From Liolophura sinensis (taxonomy: Eukaryota; Mollusca; Polyplacophora; Chitonida; Chitonidae), in assembly GCF_032854445.1 (NCBI RefSeq), contig NC_088296.1, forward strand, positions 23,221,744 through 23,257,603: a stretch of 35,860 nucleotides of DNA, in the 5' to 3' direction. Of this stretch, positions 11,301-20,035 are shown in pieces (within the stretch, counting starts at the first letter, position 1; every line of letters starts with the position of its first letter). The notes beneath the pieces are model-generated. The model was not told where the DNA came from, did no database searches, and saw only the letters and a list, made by a program, of their open reading frames with translations. The position numbers were made by a program, and so were the translations under genes.

Positions 11301-12568
11301 GATACAACTTGAGTGTATTATTGGCCATACATGTACATATTTGAAAAGCTAAGAGAAGGGAAAAAAAGATCATCAGACAAAAGAAATGTGAATACTTAAA
11401 CTGGCAATATATTCTTAGTCACTTCCGTGCATGCAGTTTCTCCAGTGGTACCACCAACCTGCGGATGTTCGAGGGTTTTCCCGGGTTCTGGCCGTTTTCC
11501 TCCTACCATAATGCTGGCCACCGTCGTATAAATGAATAGAGTGTAAAACCCCAAGTGCCCCCCCCCAAAAAATACTTGGGTTAGATAGACATGCTAGAAT
11601 AAGAGAGAGGCTTATGTACAAGTGATGTAGATCTGATCAACACATCATCACTTACCGAAAACGACAAGCTCCATAAATTTGTCAACCTGACCTGAAGAAC
11701 ACTGAAAAGTGCCATTGTCTCTTGGATACGATGCCGATGTGATGTATAACGAGTTTCCCTCAACCAGTTTCACATCCGCGGAAGTCCAAGGTGGTCTTGT
11801 CACTGTTACCGGGGGTTCACCATATAGCACTGTTTTGCAGGGCATACCTGCTTCGACCTTGCACCATGACGTGAATATATTCTCATCAGGAATCGCAATG
11901 CCACATTTTAAAACAACTGTTTCTCCTTCCCACACAACATATGTACAGGTCGCACAAAAAAACAGAATCGGCAATGCTGCGAAAGAAAGAAACGGCCGGT
12001 ATCAAAATCTTGGCTCATTTTCTAGATGTGTACTATGTTTGTGTCCGGGGTATTTTGACTCGGTTTGGTTTTTCCATAAATCAAATATGGTGGTCAATAC
12101 ATTCAAGTCCGACATTCCCAGAATCTTTATCTTCCACCATATCACACCGTGGACAACAGTGGAAGTGCGAAATGACAGACATTCCCAGAATCTTTATCTT
12201 CCACCATATCACACCGTAAACAACAGTGGAAGTACGAACTTGACACTCATTAGCCAGCCCTGAAGCTTCAGGGGATATTTCTAAAGGGGTATGCAAGGAA
12301 CACAGCAGTCCATTACGGGTATAACTCTTGTCTAATATACCAATACACGTACAGATACAGGGTCACTGGGCTTTCAAAGCTTGACAACACCTGTGATACA
12401 TGTACGATCGCATTCAAAGTATAGAATAAAGTATTACAGTCGAGGGAGTGCATTTGGTTGTCTCCACTTCACAAGAGGCCATGTACACGTTACAAATACA
12501 TGTGCGCTCAAACACATACACACATACTCACCAAATACATACAAGACCAGTTTCCTTGTCATCTCCAT
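874..12568 (-). CDS. Immunoglobulin-superfamily type I membrane receptor, multi-exon, 3' end outside window
   Basis: This is a spliced gene read from right to left. Exons: 12568-12532, 11976-11656, 7159-6884, 5566-5300, 4507-4382, 4102-3947, 3282-3070, 1896-1678 and a damaged exon within 1108-874. All acceptors end in AG and all donors start with GT (mostly GTAAG or GTGAG), and every junction is phase 1. The product has a signal peptide, three Ig domains each with the Cys-Trp-Cys pattern, N-glycosylation sequons, a short stalk, one membrane segment and a long repeat-rich cytoplasmic tail almost without tyrosine. Known of the family: such proteins act at the cell surface in adhesion or immune recognition. 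Ligand and exact family (nectin, Kirrel and CD166-like proteins are candidates) cannot be decided from the sequence. No stop codon of the main frame is found, so the last exon or exons lie beyond position 1 or were missed. Further Ig exons in the 4.5-kb intron cannot be excluded. Confidence 0.85.
1678..1896 (-). CDS. Ig receptor exon 8: basic KPGI pentapeptide-repeat tail exon ending in EEHG
   Basis: The acceptor is modest (GATGTTTAAATAG) and the donor is good (G then GTAAGAC); 219 bases, phase 1 on both sides. After RRPDEEGANFMPL come units of five residues: IIKPG, IVKPG, IIKRG, MTKPG, TINPR, ITNPA, IIKPG, ITKFG, followed by VMPEM, VKDEM, PEAPV and EEHG. The repeat is a 15-bp tandem repeat in DNA. 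It is Lys- and Pro-rich, in contrast with the acidic exons 6 and 7. No known domain is recognised. Confidence 0.7.
2347..2374. repeat. (GA)n microsatellite
   Basis: A simple run of about 14 GA dinucleotides within an intron of the Ig receptor gene. Confidence 0.95.
2753..3043. repeat. Minisatellite, 22-bp unit, about 13 copies
   Basis: Two unit variants alternate: 'tttgctatattctacagaac' plus two bases, and 'atagctataccctgcagaac' plus two bases. The array is intronic and its edge lies only about 25 bases from the donor of tail exon 7. Confidence 0.88.
3070..3282 (-). CDS. Ig receptor exon 7: acidic tail exon ending in EEHG
   Basis: The acceptor is CTTACATATTGCAG and the donor is G then GTTAGGCTG (weaker than its neighbours); 213 bases, phase 1 on both sides. 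The encoded stretch is rich in Glu, Asp, Ser and Pro (for example EVVSNEEQTLETGAIP and IEDTEEGVMPDEDQGENVIP), low in hydrophobics, and ends AAVEEHG. The motif 'V-M-P' and 'E-N-V-I-P' recall the exon 6 units. It is probably disordered and intracellular. Confidence 0.75.
3690..3812 (+). mobile_element. SINE copy of the 'ccataatgctgg' family, decayed
   Basis: The copy contains 'cagcaacctgcggattgtct', 'cccaccataatgctggtcgc' and 'atattctcgattacggcgta', in the order seen in other copies in this window. It is in an intron of the Ig receptor gene. Confidence 0.7.
3947..4102 (-). CDS. Ig receptor exon 6: acidic pentapeptide-repeat tail exon
   Basis: The acceptor is TGTTACAG and the donor is G then GTATAAG; 156 bases, phase 1 on both sides. 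After GRNSGESLELHAITES the sequence is a run of five-residue units of the form [A/V]-[I/M]-x-E-N: AISEN, VMPEN, VMHER, MTEN, AIPAQ, VILEN, VIEHH. In DNA this is a degenerate 15-bp tandem repeat (plus-strand 'atgacgttctcgggc'). The last unit runs into E-H-H-G, close to the E-E-H-G that ends the following tail exons. No known domain is recognised. Confidence 0.75.
4382..4507 (-). CDS. Ig receptor exon 5: stalk, transmembrane helix and start of tail
   Basis: The acceptor is TTTGTGATCTTTGTAG and the donor is G then GTAAGGAATA; 126 bases, phase 1 on both sides. It encodes a short stalk (RKVSPQQEAFYW), a hydrophobic stretch of about 21 residues (GGVALGVLLIGLSVTLCYF) and a basic stop-transfer segment (RLRK). 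This fixes the topology: Ig domains outside, repeat-rich tail inside. Confidence 0.88.
5300..5566 (-). CDS. Ig receptor exon 4: third Ig domain (I-set-like)
   Basis: The acceptor is TTTGTGTGGATTGTAG and the donor is C then GTGAGTCAC; 267 bases, phase 1 on both sides. The domain shows VNLTCLVDGYPQPAITWRFE (first Cys with N-L-T sequon, Trp), an N-Q-S sequon and YTGTFTCLAVNSEG (second Cys in the Y-x-G-x-x-x-C pattern). This is the membrane-proximal Ig domain, because the next exon encodes the membrane segment. Confidence 0.92.
6884..7159 (-). CDS. Ig receptor exon 3: second Ig domain
   Basis: The acceptor is TTTGCACTGCAG and the donor is T then GTATGTATG; 276 bases, phase 1 on both sides. The domain contains an N-L-T sequon near its start, VTFTCESEGGNPAPSITWEI (first Cys and Trp) and ELACTAQQ (second Cys), ending in ELNIK. 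The 'G-N-P-A-P-S-I-T-W' stretch is the classic turn of C2 or I-set Ig domains. It joins the next exon to read NIKYKPRVEV, a linker common between consecutive Ig domains, which supports the order of these two exons. Confidence 0.9.
7615..7690 (+). pseudogene. Short LINE reverse transcriptase fragment (SGPDG motif)
   Basis: The plus strand reads KIPRNVNKVSGPDGMSNHL. 'N-K-x-S-G-P-D-G-x-S-N' is the well known early reverse transcriptase motif of jockey/CR1-type LINEs. No other reverse transcriptase motif follows in frame, so it is a short decayed insert inside the large intron of the Ig receptor gene. Confidence 0.45.
8816..9229. repeat. Minisatellite, 24-bp unit, about 17 copies
   Basis: The unit is close to 'gagagtaccacttattgtca' followed by 'caat'. 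Because 24 is a multiple of three, the array reads as an eight-residue repeat on both strands (MRVPLIVT on plus, GTLIVTIS on minus). It lies inside the 4.5-kb intron of the Ig receptor and has no splice context, so it is not annotated as protein coding. Confidence 0.93.
9366..10456. repeat. G-rich minisatellite, about 19-bp unit, with embedded spacer modules
   Basis: Degenerate copies of 'gggtggggtaagggtaata' on the plus strand. The array is interrupted at 9894-9992 and 10054-10145 and followed at 10437-10530 by three related modules of about 95 bases ('atgtgtttgtctttcct' ... 'catttatttcccttcatatt'). The unit is not the animal telomere repeat. The many G3-G4 runs make G-quadruplex formation on this strand plausible; the pre-mRNA of the Ig receptor would carry the C-rich strand. 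Confidence 0.9.
10843..11204 (+). other. Unassigned plus-strand open stretches, possible transposon remnant
   Basis: A strong acceptor-like tract (ttctttcaccttttgtcag) is followed by an acidic stretch (MLKYLISDVDESDGIESTDE), then a second acceptor-like tract (tttattttttttatcag) and, in another frame, 67 codons containing TRDWNHWFTKYSTSDFPLKM and ending in a stop at 11204. Acidic D/E/S-rich starts occur in some DNA-transposon proteins (piggyBac, for example), but no diagnostic motif is seen. It lies antisense in the large Ig-receptor intron. It may be a fragment or chance. Confidence 0.2.
11425..11562 (+). mobile_element. SINE copy of the 'ccataatgctgg' family
   Basis: The copy contains 'accaacctgcggatgttcga', 'cctaccataatgctggccac' and 'cgtcgtataaatgaatagag', followed by 'gtgtaaaaccccaag' and a C-run. 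It lies in the Ig receptor intron, about 90 bases downstream of the donor of Ig exon 2. Confidence 0.75.
11656..11976 (-). CDS. Ig receptor exon 2: end of signal peptide and first Ig domain (V-like)
   Basis: The acceptor is a good pyrimidine tract (TTTCTTTCTTTCGCAG) and the donor is G then GTAAGTGATG; the length of 321 bases is phase 1 at both ends. After the hydrophobic core the domain shows VVLKC (first Cys), TSWCKVE (Trp) and DNGTFQC (second Cys, with an N-G-T sequon). Two extra cysteines (SWC and MPC) about eight residues apart could form an additional disulfide. The domain is longer than a minimal C2 domain and resembles V-type domains, but without alignment this remains an inference. 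Confidence 0.85.
12108..12239. repeat. Tandem duplication of a 68-bp segment in intron 1
   Basis: Two adjacent near-identical copies of a segment starting 'acattcccagaatctttatc' and containing 'caccatatcacaccgt' and 'acaacagtggaag'. It lies between exon 1 and the first Ig exon of the receptor gene. Confidence 0.9.
12532..12568 (-). CDS. Ig receptor exon 1: start codon and first half of signal peptide
   Basis: The exon reads MEMTRKLVLYVF plus one base and ends at a strong donor (G followed by GTGAGTATG). The single base joins the first two bases of the next exon to give Ala, and the joined peptide continues with a hydrophobic run (LPILFFCATC) typical of a signal peptide. A second ATG lies two codons downstream (12562); the first is chosen because nothing in the sequence argues against it. 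The 5' untranslated region and promoter were not identified; no clear TATA box is seen just upstream. Confidence 0.75.
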
Positions 12569-13129
12569 GGATGTGTGAAGACGTGTGAAGAATAGACAGT
12601 GTAATACAGAGTCACTGAGTCTGTCGCGGATGTGATGTTTTATGATATTACTATTTCCGGTAGTATAGAACACTGGGATTCACAGATTAAAACGCTGTGC
12701 CTTCAGAATATACACACATATATATGTACATGTATGTATGGAGTCATTTAGTTATAAACAGTAATAAATGCATGAAAAGTCTGCGGAAGTTAATATTGTG
12801 TACTTTACAATTTAGTCCACGCGTTTAGCGTACCTGTTTGCAGCTGTTGGCCAACTTCCCGTTTCCCTCGTGGAGACACTGAAAAGCCACTGGCCTCCAA
12901 AACATTTTATATTAATATTTAGTGATTGTTTCATATTTTTCATATGAAATGAACACAAATATAGGATTCTGTTTTTCACATAACTGAGAGTTCACACCGA
13001 AGACTTTAAAAGAGGAAGTTGTAACTTCCTTGCTTGGCGCTCAGCATTCAGAAGCTAGAACAAAAACACAAGACTCGTTTGCCCGGTGTTAGTGTAATGG
13101 TGACTGAGTTGGGTGTTATGCCACATTTT

Positions 13130-13291
13130 CGCATGTGAAGCAGCACTAGATAAAAGAGCGGTGGAAATCCGCCTTGCTACAAGGAGGCACATTACACGTA
13201 CATGCACCTAAGGATTCCTTCTTGGTCATATGACTGAAACATTGTTGAGTACGACGTTAAACCCCAAGTACTCACTCACTCACTCACTCAT
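13130..13291 (+). mobile_element. tRNA-derived SINE, 3' half
   Basis: The copy contains 'gaagcagcactagataaaag', 'acacgtacatgcacctaagg', 'tcatatgactgaaacattgt' and the 3' tail 'gacgttaaaccccaagtact' followed by repeated 'cact'. It matches, in reverse, the copies near 17.2, 22.0 and 23.9 kb. The tRNA-like head is missing here. Confidence 0.8.
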
Positions 13292-13805
13292 AAATGAGAA
13301 TGCCACAGGCATGAAAAAAAAACCCGAACACTTTGTAAGTTTAAGCTGGACGTCATTTTTAGATGTTAATAAGCTGAGGGCCTGGCTCAGGCGTAGCACT
13401 GCTGGCGATAGCAACATGACTACGCGGCAAACATAGTTCCTTGACATCACCGCCGGCTATACTGATGAATAATGAAATAATAACTACAGTTCGTGATGCC
13501 GGAAAGTGTGAATTCAGCCCGCAACAGAGGATGACAGACCGCGTCTATACCGAGAGACCGGTGTTTTTGCTATCAGTCGTAATCGCCACTTTGATCGGGC
13601 AGGGATGTTTAAATAGTTTCCTTTATCCGGGCGTAATTGTGAAACTTGAGTACGGAAAACTGCTCATTTTTCTTACAGAAATGCTTGCTTGAGGACATGA
13701 TCATACTCTAAAATAGGTGAAAGGTGGCGGCTTTGAAATGACATTCTGCGGAGAACACGTTACTGAAACATGTGTGATTTCAGACAACAACCAGAGCTTA
13801 TTCAA

Positions 13806-14543
13806 GGTACAGAAACAGGTGAATTAGGGACCCGAGAAATGTCTCTATGCTGAACAGTGATTATGTGGATTAGGTACAGAAACAGGTGAATTAGGTACCC
13901 GATAAATGTCTCTATGCTGAACAGTGTTTATGTGGATTAGGTACAGAAACAGCTGAATTAGGGACCCGATAAATGTCTCTATGCTGAACAGTGTTTATGT
14001 GGATTAGGTACAGAAACAGCTGAATTAGGGTCCCGAGAAATGTCTCTATGCTGAACAGTGTTTATGTGGATTAGGTACAGAAACAGCTGAATTAGGGACC
14101 CGAGAAATGTCTCTATGCTGAACAGTGTCTATGTGGATTAGGTACAGAAACAGCTGAATTAGGGACCCGATAAATGTCTCTATGCTGAACAGTGTTTATG
14201 TGGATTAGGTACATAAACAGCTGAATTAGGGACCCGAGAAATGTCTCTATGCTGAACAGTGTTTATGTGGATTAGGTACAGAAACAGCTGAGTTATGGAC
14301 CCGAGAAATGTCTCTATGCTTAACAGTGTCTATGTGGATTAGGTACAGAAACAGGTGAATTAGGGACCCGAGAAATGCATCTATGCTGAACTGTGTTTAT
14401 GTGGATTAGGTACAGAAACAGCTGAATTAGGGGCCCGAGAAATGTCTCTATGCTGAACAGTGTTTATGTGGATTAGGTACAGAAACAGCTGAATTAGGGT
14501 CCCGAGAAATGCTTCCATGCTGAACTGTGTTTATGTGGATTAG
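13806..14543. repeat. Minisatellite, 67-bp unit, 11 copies
   Basis: Copies start at 13806, 13874 and then every 67 bases to 14477. The unit begins 'gtacagaaacagctgaatta' and ends 'gtttatgtggattag'. Copies are very similar, so the array is recent or homogenised. It lies 1.2 kb upstream of the Ig receptor start codon. Confidence 0.95.
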
Positions 14544-14764
14544 CGTTTGATGAAGTGGATGCATTTGTCGATACAAACAGCTTGATAAAACAACCAGTAT
14601 GAAAACCGGCTTTCAAGCAATGGAATTTTATCCTACTGATAGTCGTGTGTAATTGATTAAATACGAAAAATATGTCATGGCTTTATGTCACTACAGAAAA
14701 CTGCAGTCATAGGACAAAAAACGTGACATACTGCGGATGCAAATTAAACAATAACGACTCCCTA

Positions 14765-15005
14765 GTCGTAGTTTCTAAATTTTTCTCTTTTATCTAGTGC
14801 TGCTTCACTGAGACGACTTACCGAAGGCAAGAAAGCCGCCACGCCCGAGCCATTATACTGATACAGGTCAACCAGTCGTTGCACTATCCCCTTCATGCTG
14901 AACGCTTTTAAAGTCTTAGGTGTGACTCGATTAAGGATTGATCCTGGATCTACCGGTCCCGAAGTGGACGCTCTACCAACTGTGCTATCCGGGCCGTTAA
15001 ACCCA
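14765..15005 (-). mobile_element. tRNA-derived SINE, 5' part with tRNA-like head
   Basis: On the minus strand the copy begins with a tRNA-like head: 'agcacagttggtagagcgtc' (box A-like) and 'ggtagatccaggatcaatcc' (box B-like), followed by 'gacctgtatcagtataatgg' and the core 'agcagcactagataaaagag'. The 3' tail is missing. An internal polymerase III promoter is the expected mode of expression for this class. Confidence 0.75.
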
Positions 15006-15039
15006 GAAGAAGTTGTGGCATATACCAAGTAATCCATAT

Positions 15040-16980
15040 TGTCTTAGCACAAATATGAAGACCAGACTTTGTAGGCGTGCTCATCTTGCCGTTACACCCA
15101 TAACAACAGTGCTACAAAGACATATGTAACGGCCAAACCCTTGAAAATATTTTTGAGCTCGTCGTAAAGTTGTGTCCCGGAATGCCCCGGTGTCGCCTAT
15201 TATCGTAAGTTATAGCAATTTACAACCATATTGTGGGTGACGCATAAACTATCTCAAATATTTCCTGTCCAACAATCAGCAATCTTAATGTATGTGCAAA
15301 ACGGTACACTCATACACGATCATGTGATGACGTTAAATACAGCAGTCACTTGGATTTTCAGCTCATTTGTATCGAAATATGTAAATATGTGTAATTGTTG
15401 TTGTTATGTTAGAATTGTGCGTGTGCTAAAATATCTGCAAAGCGGTAAGAAGGCTTGTCAGAAACGTGTTGTTTGTCATGTCAGGGGGCTATTGTGCAAA
15501 AGTTTGAAAGTATATTGATTAATGCATATGACTTGGTCCCTGATTTTGATGTTCTTATGATTCAGTCAATCTTCTGTACCTATAAGTAGCCCAACATACC
15601 TCTACCTTTACTCTAACTCAAGTAGATACATCCCTATATTTACTTTTCTGGGAGTAGTGCCAGAGTGCTGCCCTTTCGCACTCCAGGCACTTATCTTGTG
15701 TCTCATGCAAAAGTACAGACATGCACAAATATGCGCGCTAAATTTCAGCGGCCTTACCTTTATTCATTAGCAGCCTCTCCATCTTGGAGATCATCGCCTC
15801 ATGTTAAAATGACTTTCGTACTTATATAAGTATTTACTGACCATTTTAAAATTTTACAGAACTGAACAACTGAGTTTTCATCACACAGGTGAATCAGGTT
15901 TTTTTGCTGTACGTGAAATATTGCAGCATTTGAAGGCTTGAAAATGAACCAGGTTGTGATGGGAGACGTTCGGGAGTCTCCACACACCGGAGGCGACATT
16001 GTTTGACGGTTTAACATGGCCACAGACCGCCATTAGTTTCCCATAAGCGATAATGTTAACGTTTAACGCTGTAGCTCAGTCCCAAACATTCCGTGGCCAA
16101 TAAGCTTTGGTGTATACCTGGCGCAGCCTGTGAAAAAGAATCCATGAAAATCTTGACACAGGTTGACCGTCAAAATCTGGACCTTTCTATGCCGGCAGCT
16201 GGGAGGGGTGCCTAGCAACGCCAAGGGGAAGTCACTCGCAGCCTCATCACCACCAATATCCTTGTAGTCTCGCCCCAGAATTTCAAACTTTCATCATTAA
16301 AACTCATACCTGCCCAAAGTGTAGACAATTTCCATCATTGTGATACCAAGCATGCACCTGTACATCAAAAACGGCAGGCTGGCAGCAAAAAAGACTTTAT
16401 ACCCTAAAATACACGGAATTACATTCGTCCCTACCGAAAAACGGAAGTTGTAATGGGGTTCTGTGTCCACATGTACTCCTTACAAGGCATGCGTCGCTCT
16501 CTACCTTTCGCTTTACATAACTGCCATCACTAGTCAAGCTTGACCTTCGGCGCCTGTGCGACGCACATATGTTTGTTGAGGTCTAGACTCATCACGTGTA
16601 TCCTCCCGCGGAACTATTTACTCAGGATTCATCAATAAGGTTTTGGTTAGAATCATGTTGCACATGCTCTAGATAAAGAGCATGCATGTGTATACAGTAA
16701 GAGACAAAGGTTAATAGCTAGTGTTTTCTGACATCACTTCTTGCCTCGTGACCTCGGCGTTGTTTAAGATTTCTGTACAGAATTTACAAGCGGTGGCAAT
16801 GATGTAAAGCAAACGGTAGATAGAGAAGCATGCACTGTAAGGAGTATGAGTTTAACATCGCAGTAGCGGTGTTTGTTGTGTAACGAGATGCAGCTTGTTT
16901 GGCATTGAGTTGAATCCTGAAAGTGTACAAGATTGTGCCATCGTTTCGTGCCATCGCCTGGCCTGAGGTGCAAAGTGACA
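15040..16980. other. No gene recognised
   Basis: Only short open frames without splice context or recognisable motifs are present. Nothing repetitive stands out at the scale of tandem arrays. Two interspersed-repeat fragments may be hidden here but cannot be supported by internal comparison. Confidence 0.5.
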
Positions 16981-17002
16981 GCAATCTGGCACTACCCCAC
17001 GA

Positions 17003-17495
17003 AAAGTGAATCTAACGGTGTTTGACTCTACTGGAGTGTAAGCAAAGGTAGAGCTATGTAAGGCTAACCTATCACTAAGATAATTCCCAACCAGACAGAT
17101 GGTACAAGTGAAATATCGATGTCATGTCTCTAACCGGTACCGTCCAGTTGAGATGTAAGTGAGTGAGTGCTTGGGGGTTTAACGTCGGACAATTTTTCAG
17201 TCACATGACGACAAAGGAGTCCTTAGGTTGCATGCAATGTGTTGCAGTAAGGACTTTCACCGATCTTTTATCTAGTGCTGCTTCACTTATAGGACTTACC
17301 AAAGGCAAGACAGCTGTCCCAGCCGAGCCATAATACTGATACGGGTGAAGCAGGCGTTGCACGATTCCATTCTTGCTGAACGCCAAAATGTCTTAGGTGT
17401 GACCCAACGCAGAATTGTCTCTGAATTTACCGCCTCCCTAAGTGGACGCTCTACCAACAGTACTATCACGCGGTCACAGTTGTGATGAAACAGAG
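17003..17495 (-). mobile_element. tRNA-derived SINE, nearly full length, with shared flank
   Basis: Read on the minus strand, the tRNA-like head lies near 17,490-17,420 ('gtagagcgtccacttaggg'), the middle near 17,350 ('cacccgtatcagtattatgg'), the core near 17,280 ('aagcagcactagataaaag') and the tail at 17,160-17,200 ('ttaaacccccaagcactcac'). The 150 bases beyond the tail (17,003-17,155) recur next to the SINE copy at 21,980, so the two belong to a larger duplicated unit. Confidence 0.75.
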
Positions 17496-17749
17496 GGACA
17501 TAAATAGACACTGGTACATACAGATTACAACTTGCGTCAGAACATAAAAGAGAAATCGTAAAAGAGGAAAATTGGCTTCAAGAAAAACTGGCCTTTATAG
17601 ACTTAGAACGCCAAAAATATACAGTGCATATACAACACTATAACACGCAAAGAAAAACATGGACTAGCACAGGTTTGTCGAATGCTGTATATCACAGTAG
17701 AGTTTGAACACATAGGATCGTAGATTTTTTAGCGTGAGCGGTGTTTCTC

Positions 17750-20035
17750 CTTTTTGGAGCGTGTTAAACCTAATACTCAAGTTTACACTCGCGTATATTG
17801 TCATACGGGTAACGCGAAAGAGTCTCTGCATACGCTGAACGCAAACAAACCCATTGAAAGCACATGTTCGACGCTGTTTAATACCATGGCGAAAGTTATC
17901 TATCATAAATATGTGACCACAGCTGAGGCAGTTCCCCCTGTTCAAGTCCCTGTCTATGCCATAATCAGTTTTCCAGTCTGTGCCACTCTCAAATCAAAGA
18001 TTAACTACAGTGTGAAGCATAAACCTGTAACAAATCAATATGGAGTATGTTAAGATTTCAACGAAAATGTTTTCGACCAACACTTAATGGATGCGTCCGC
18101 AGGAATTATAGATTGCATAATAAATTTCGAAGCGGCTGTGAATGAATGGTCAAATCTAATCCAGCATGTTTTAAATAAACATGTTCTCCTGAAAACAAGA
18201 CGAGTCTAATACCTTCCAAAACCTTCATGGGTTACAAAAGATATTTTGAATTCTATGCATCACCGAGGTATCTACAAACAAAAGGGACATGAGGCAAATT
18301 TGTATGGACAATAAAAATGCTTAAACAAAGAAGAGGTAATTCTCAAATGACTTGAAAGAAATTGTATCTTCGTCGAACGGAATCTGGGAGATCTTGACAA
18401 AATATAATCCTAAACAAAAGAGTTTGATGGATATTAGGAATGTAAACAAAGACAATTTTGTTTAAAGTGGTTAAAAACTCAGAAAACAAGTTGAGGGAAA
18501 AGTTCCTCATGAGACCTTTTACTCCATACCAGATATCCTGTATGTTTCTTACAATACACTTTAAACCTTGATAAAGATAAGGCCAGAGATACAGACAATG
18601 TCAACGCTAAACTTCTGTCATCAGCGACCCCCATTATTGCAAAATCTTTGACCATGCTAATAAACAAATGTCTTATGACCAGTTCTTTTCCAAACAGTTG
18701 AAAATTGCTAAAGTTATCCCTCTTCACAAAGGGGTCCAAAGGACAAAGTTGAAAATTATCGTCCAATGTTTCTTCTACCCATTGTTTCATTGAACGACAT
18801 GTACATAAGAGTTTTTTTTTATGAGTGTCTCTCAAATTTTAAAATTATTGCATGAAAATCGATCTGTAGCTCGCTTCTTACACTCTTTGAAAATGCACTG
18901 CTGAAAATGGTTGAGCATTGGCGTAAGGCAATAGATAATGGGGAAGTTATTGGAACTGTATCTGTAGATTTCAAGAAGACATTTGATAATGTAAATCACG
19001 ATACATTACTTAAAAAACTAAAGTATACAAAATTCACTCAACTACGCTTACTCTTTCCCAGTCCTACCTATCTCAAAGGCAACGGAGGGTTGTTATTGGA
19101 GGAGAAATGTCTGATACCACGGATATTAAGACCAGAGTCATGCAAGGCTCCATGTTGGGAACTTTTGATTTGTTATATAAATGATCTACCATTATTTATA
19201 AAAGACAATGACAACTCTATTGACAACTTTGCTGATGACACAACTATATACTACTACCCAGACAATATGTCTGACGTTGAGCGTAATCTTAACGGCGGTA
19301 TGGATTCCATTAAAGACTGTTACGACAAAAAACTCATGTTCATTTACCCCCAAAAATCTAAATACATGATACTGGGCTCCAGGTAAAGGCTGCAGTTAAT
19401 TAAACATGCTCTTTTCTCTGTTATGCTTGATGGAAATAAACTCGAACGAGTCAGTAATGCTAATCTGCTAGGGAATAAATTTTGATGAACATCTTTCTGG
19501 GAACACACAAATCAAAAATGTGTGTAAAAGGTTTCTCAGTAGTTGGGGATCGTATAAAGGAAGAGAGCTCTTGTAACACGTCATTGTAGTGATATTTTAA
19601 GTCTTATGTTCTTCATCACTTTGATTATTGCTCTTAAGTATGGGGAAACTGTTCCATTAAAAATAGGAAAAGGATGGTCAGGTTACACAAAAGAAATGCT
19701 TGTCTAGTTCTACAAGAAGACTTACACACATCTGAAAACACTTTACTTGCAAGACTAAAACTAATACGTTTTAACAAAGGGATAAATTACAAAATTCCTT
19801 GCATCCTGTATAAAGCAGTACATAACCTATGTTCAAACTACATTCAACAAGTTTCCCCTTCAAACAAACAGCTGCACAATATTGTTCTTAGATCAACCCA
19901 ACAGCTATCCACATATAGACATCAAACTATGGAGCTGCCTCCAAATCCACATAAAAGAAGTCACTCCCCTATCAAGCTTTCGATCACGCTACTTAAAATT
20001 AGACAACACCTGGAGTTTGAAATTTGAGAGGGAGT
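17750..20035 (+). pseudogene. Decayed non-LTR retrotransposon (LINE), jockey/CR1-like
   Basis: Traces in element order: an endonuclease end (YAIISFPVCATLKSKINYS, near 17,960), a linker motif (NEWSNLIQHVLNKHVLLKTR, near 18,150), a start of reverse transcriptase (QLKIAKVIPLHKG, near 18,700), the catalytic region at 18,907-19,386 with VSVDFKKTFDNVNHDTLLKK and FADDTTIYYY, and a C-terminal part at 19,674-20,027 (RLHKRNACLVLQED). F-A-D-D is the catalytic aspartate box; in the first motif the usual 'D-x-x-K-A-F-D' reads K-T-F-D. Frame changes and stops separate the parts, so the element is dead. The family is known for target-primed reverse transcription; the exact clade is not decided. Confidence 0.85.

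Noticed and set aside
11709-12263. 184-codon plus-strand open frame
   Set aside because: It is antisense to the first Ig-domain exon, which has the Cys-Trp-Cys pattern and good splice sites on the minus strand.
14936-15000. tRNA gene
   Set aside because: Box A-like and box B-like sequences are present but belong to the head of a SINE; no foldable tRNA with an anticodon arm could be supported.
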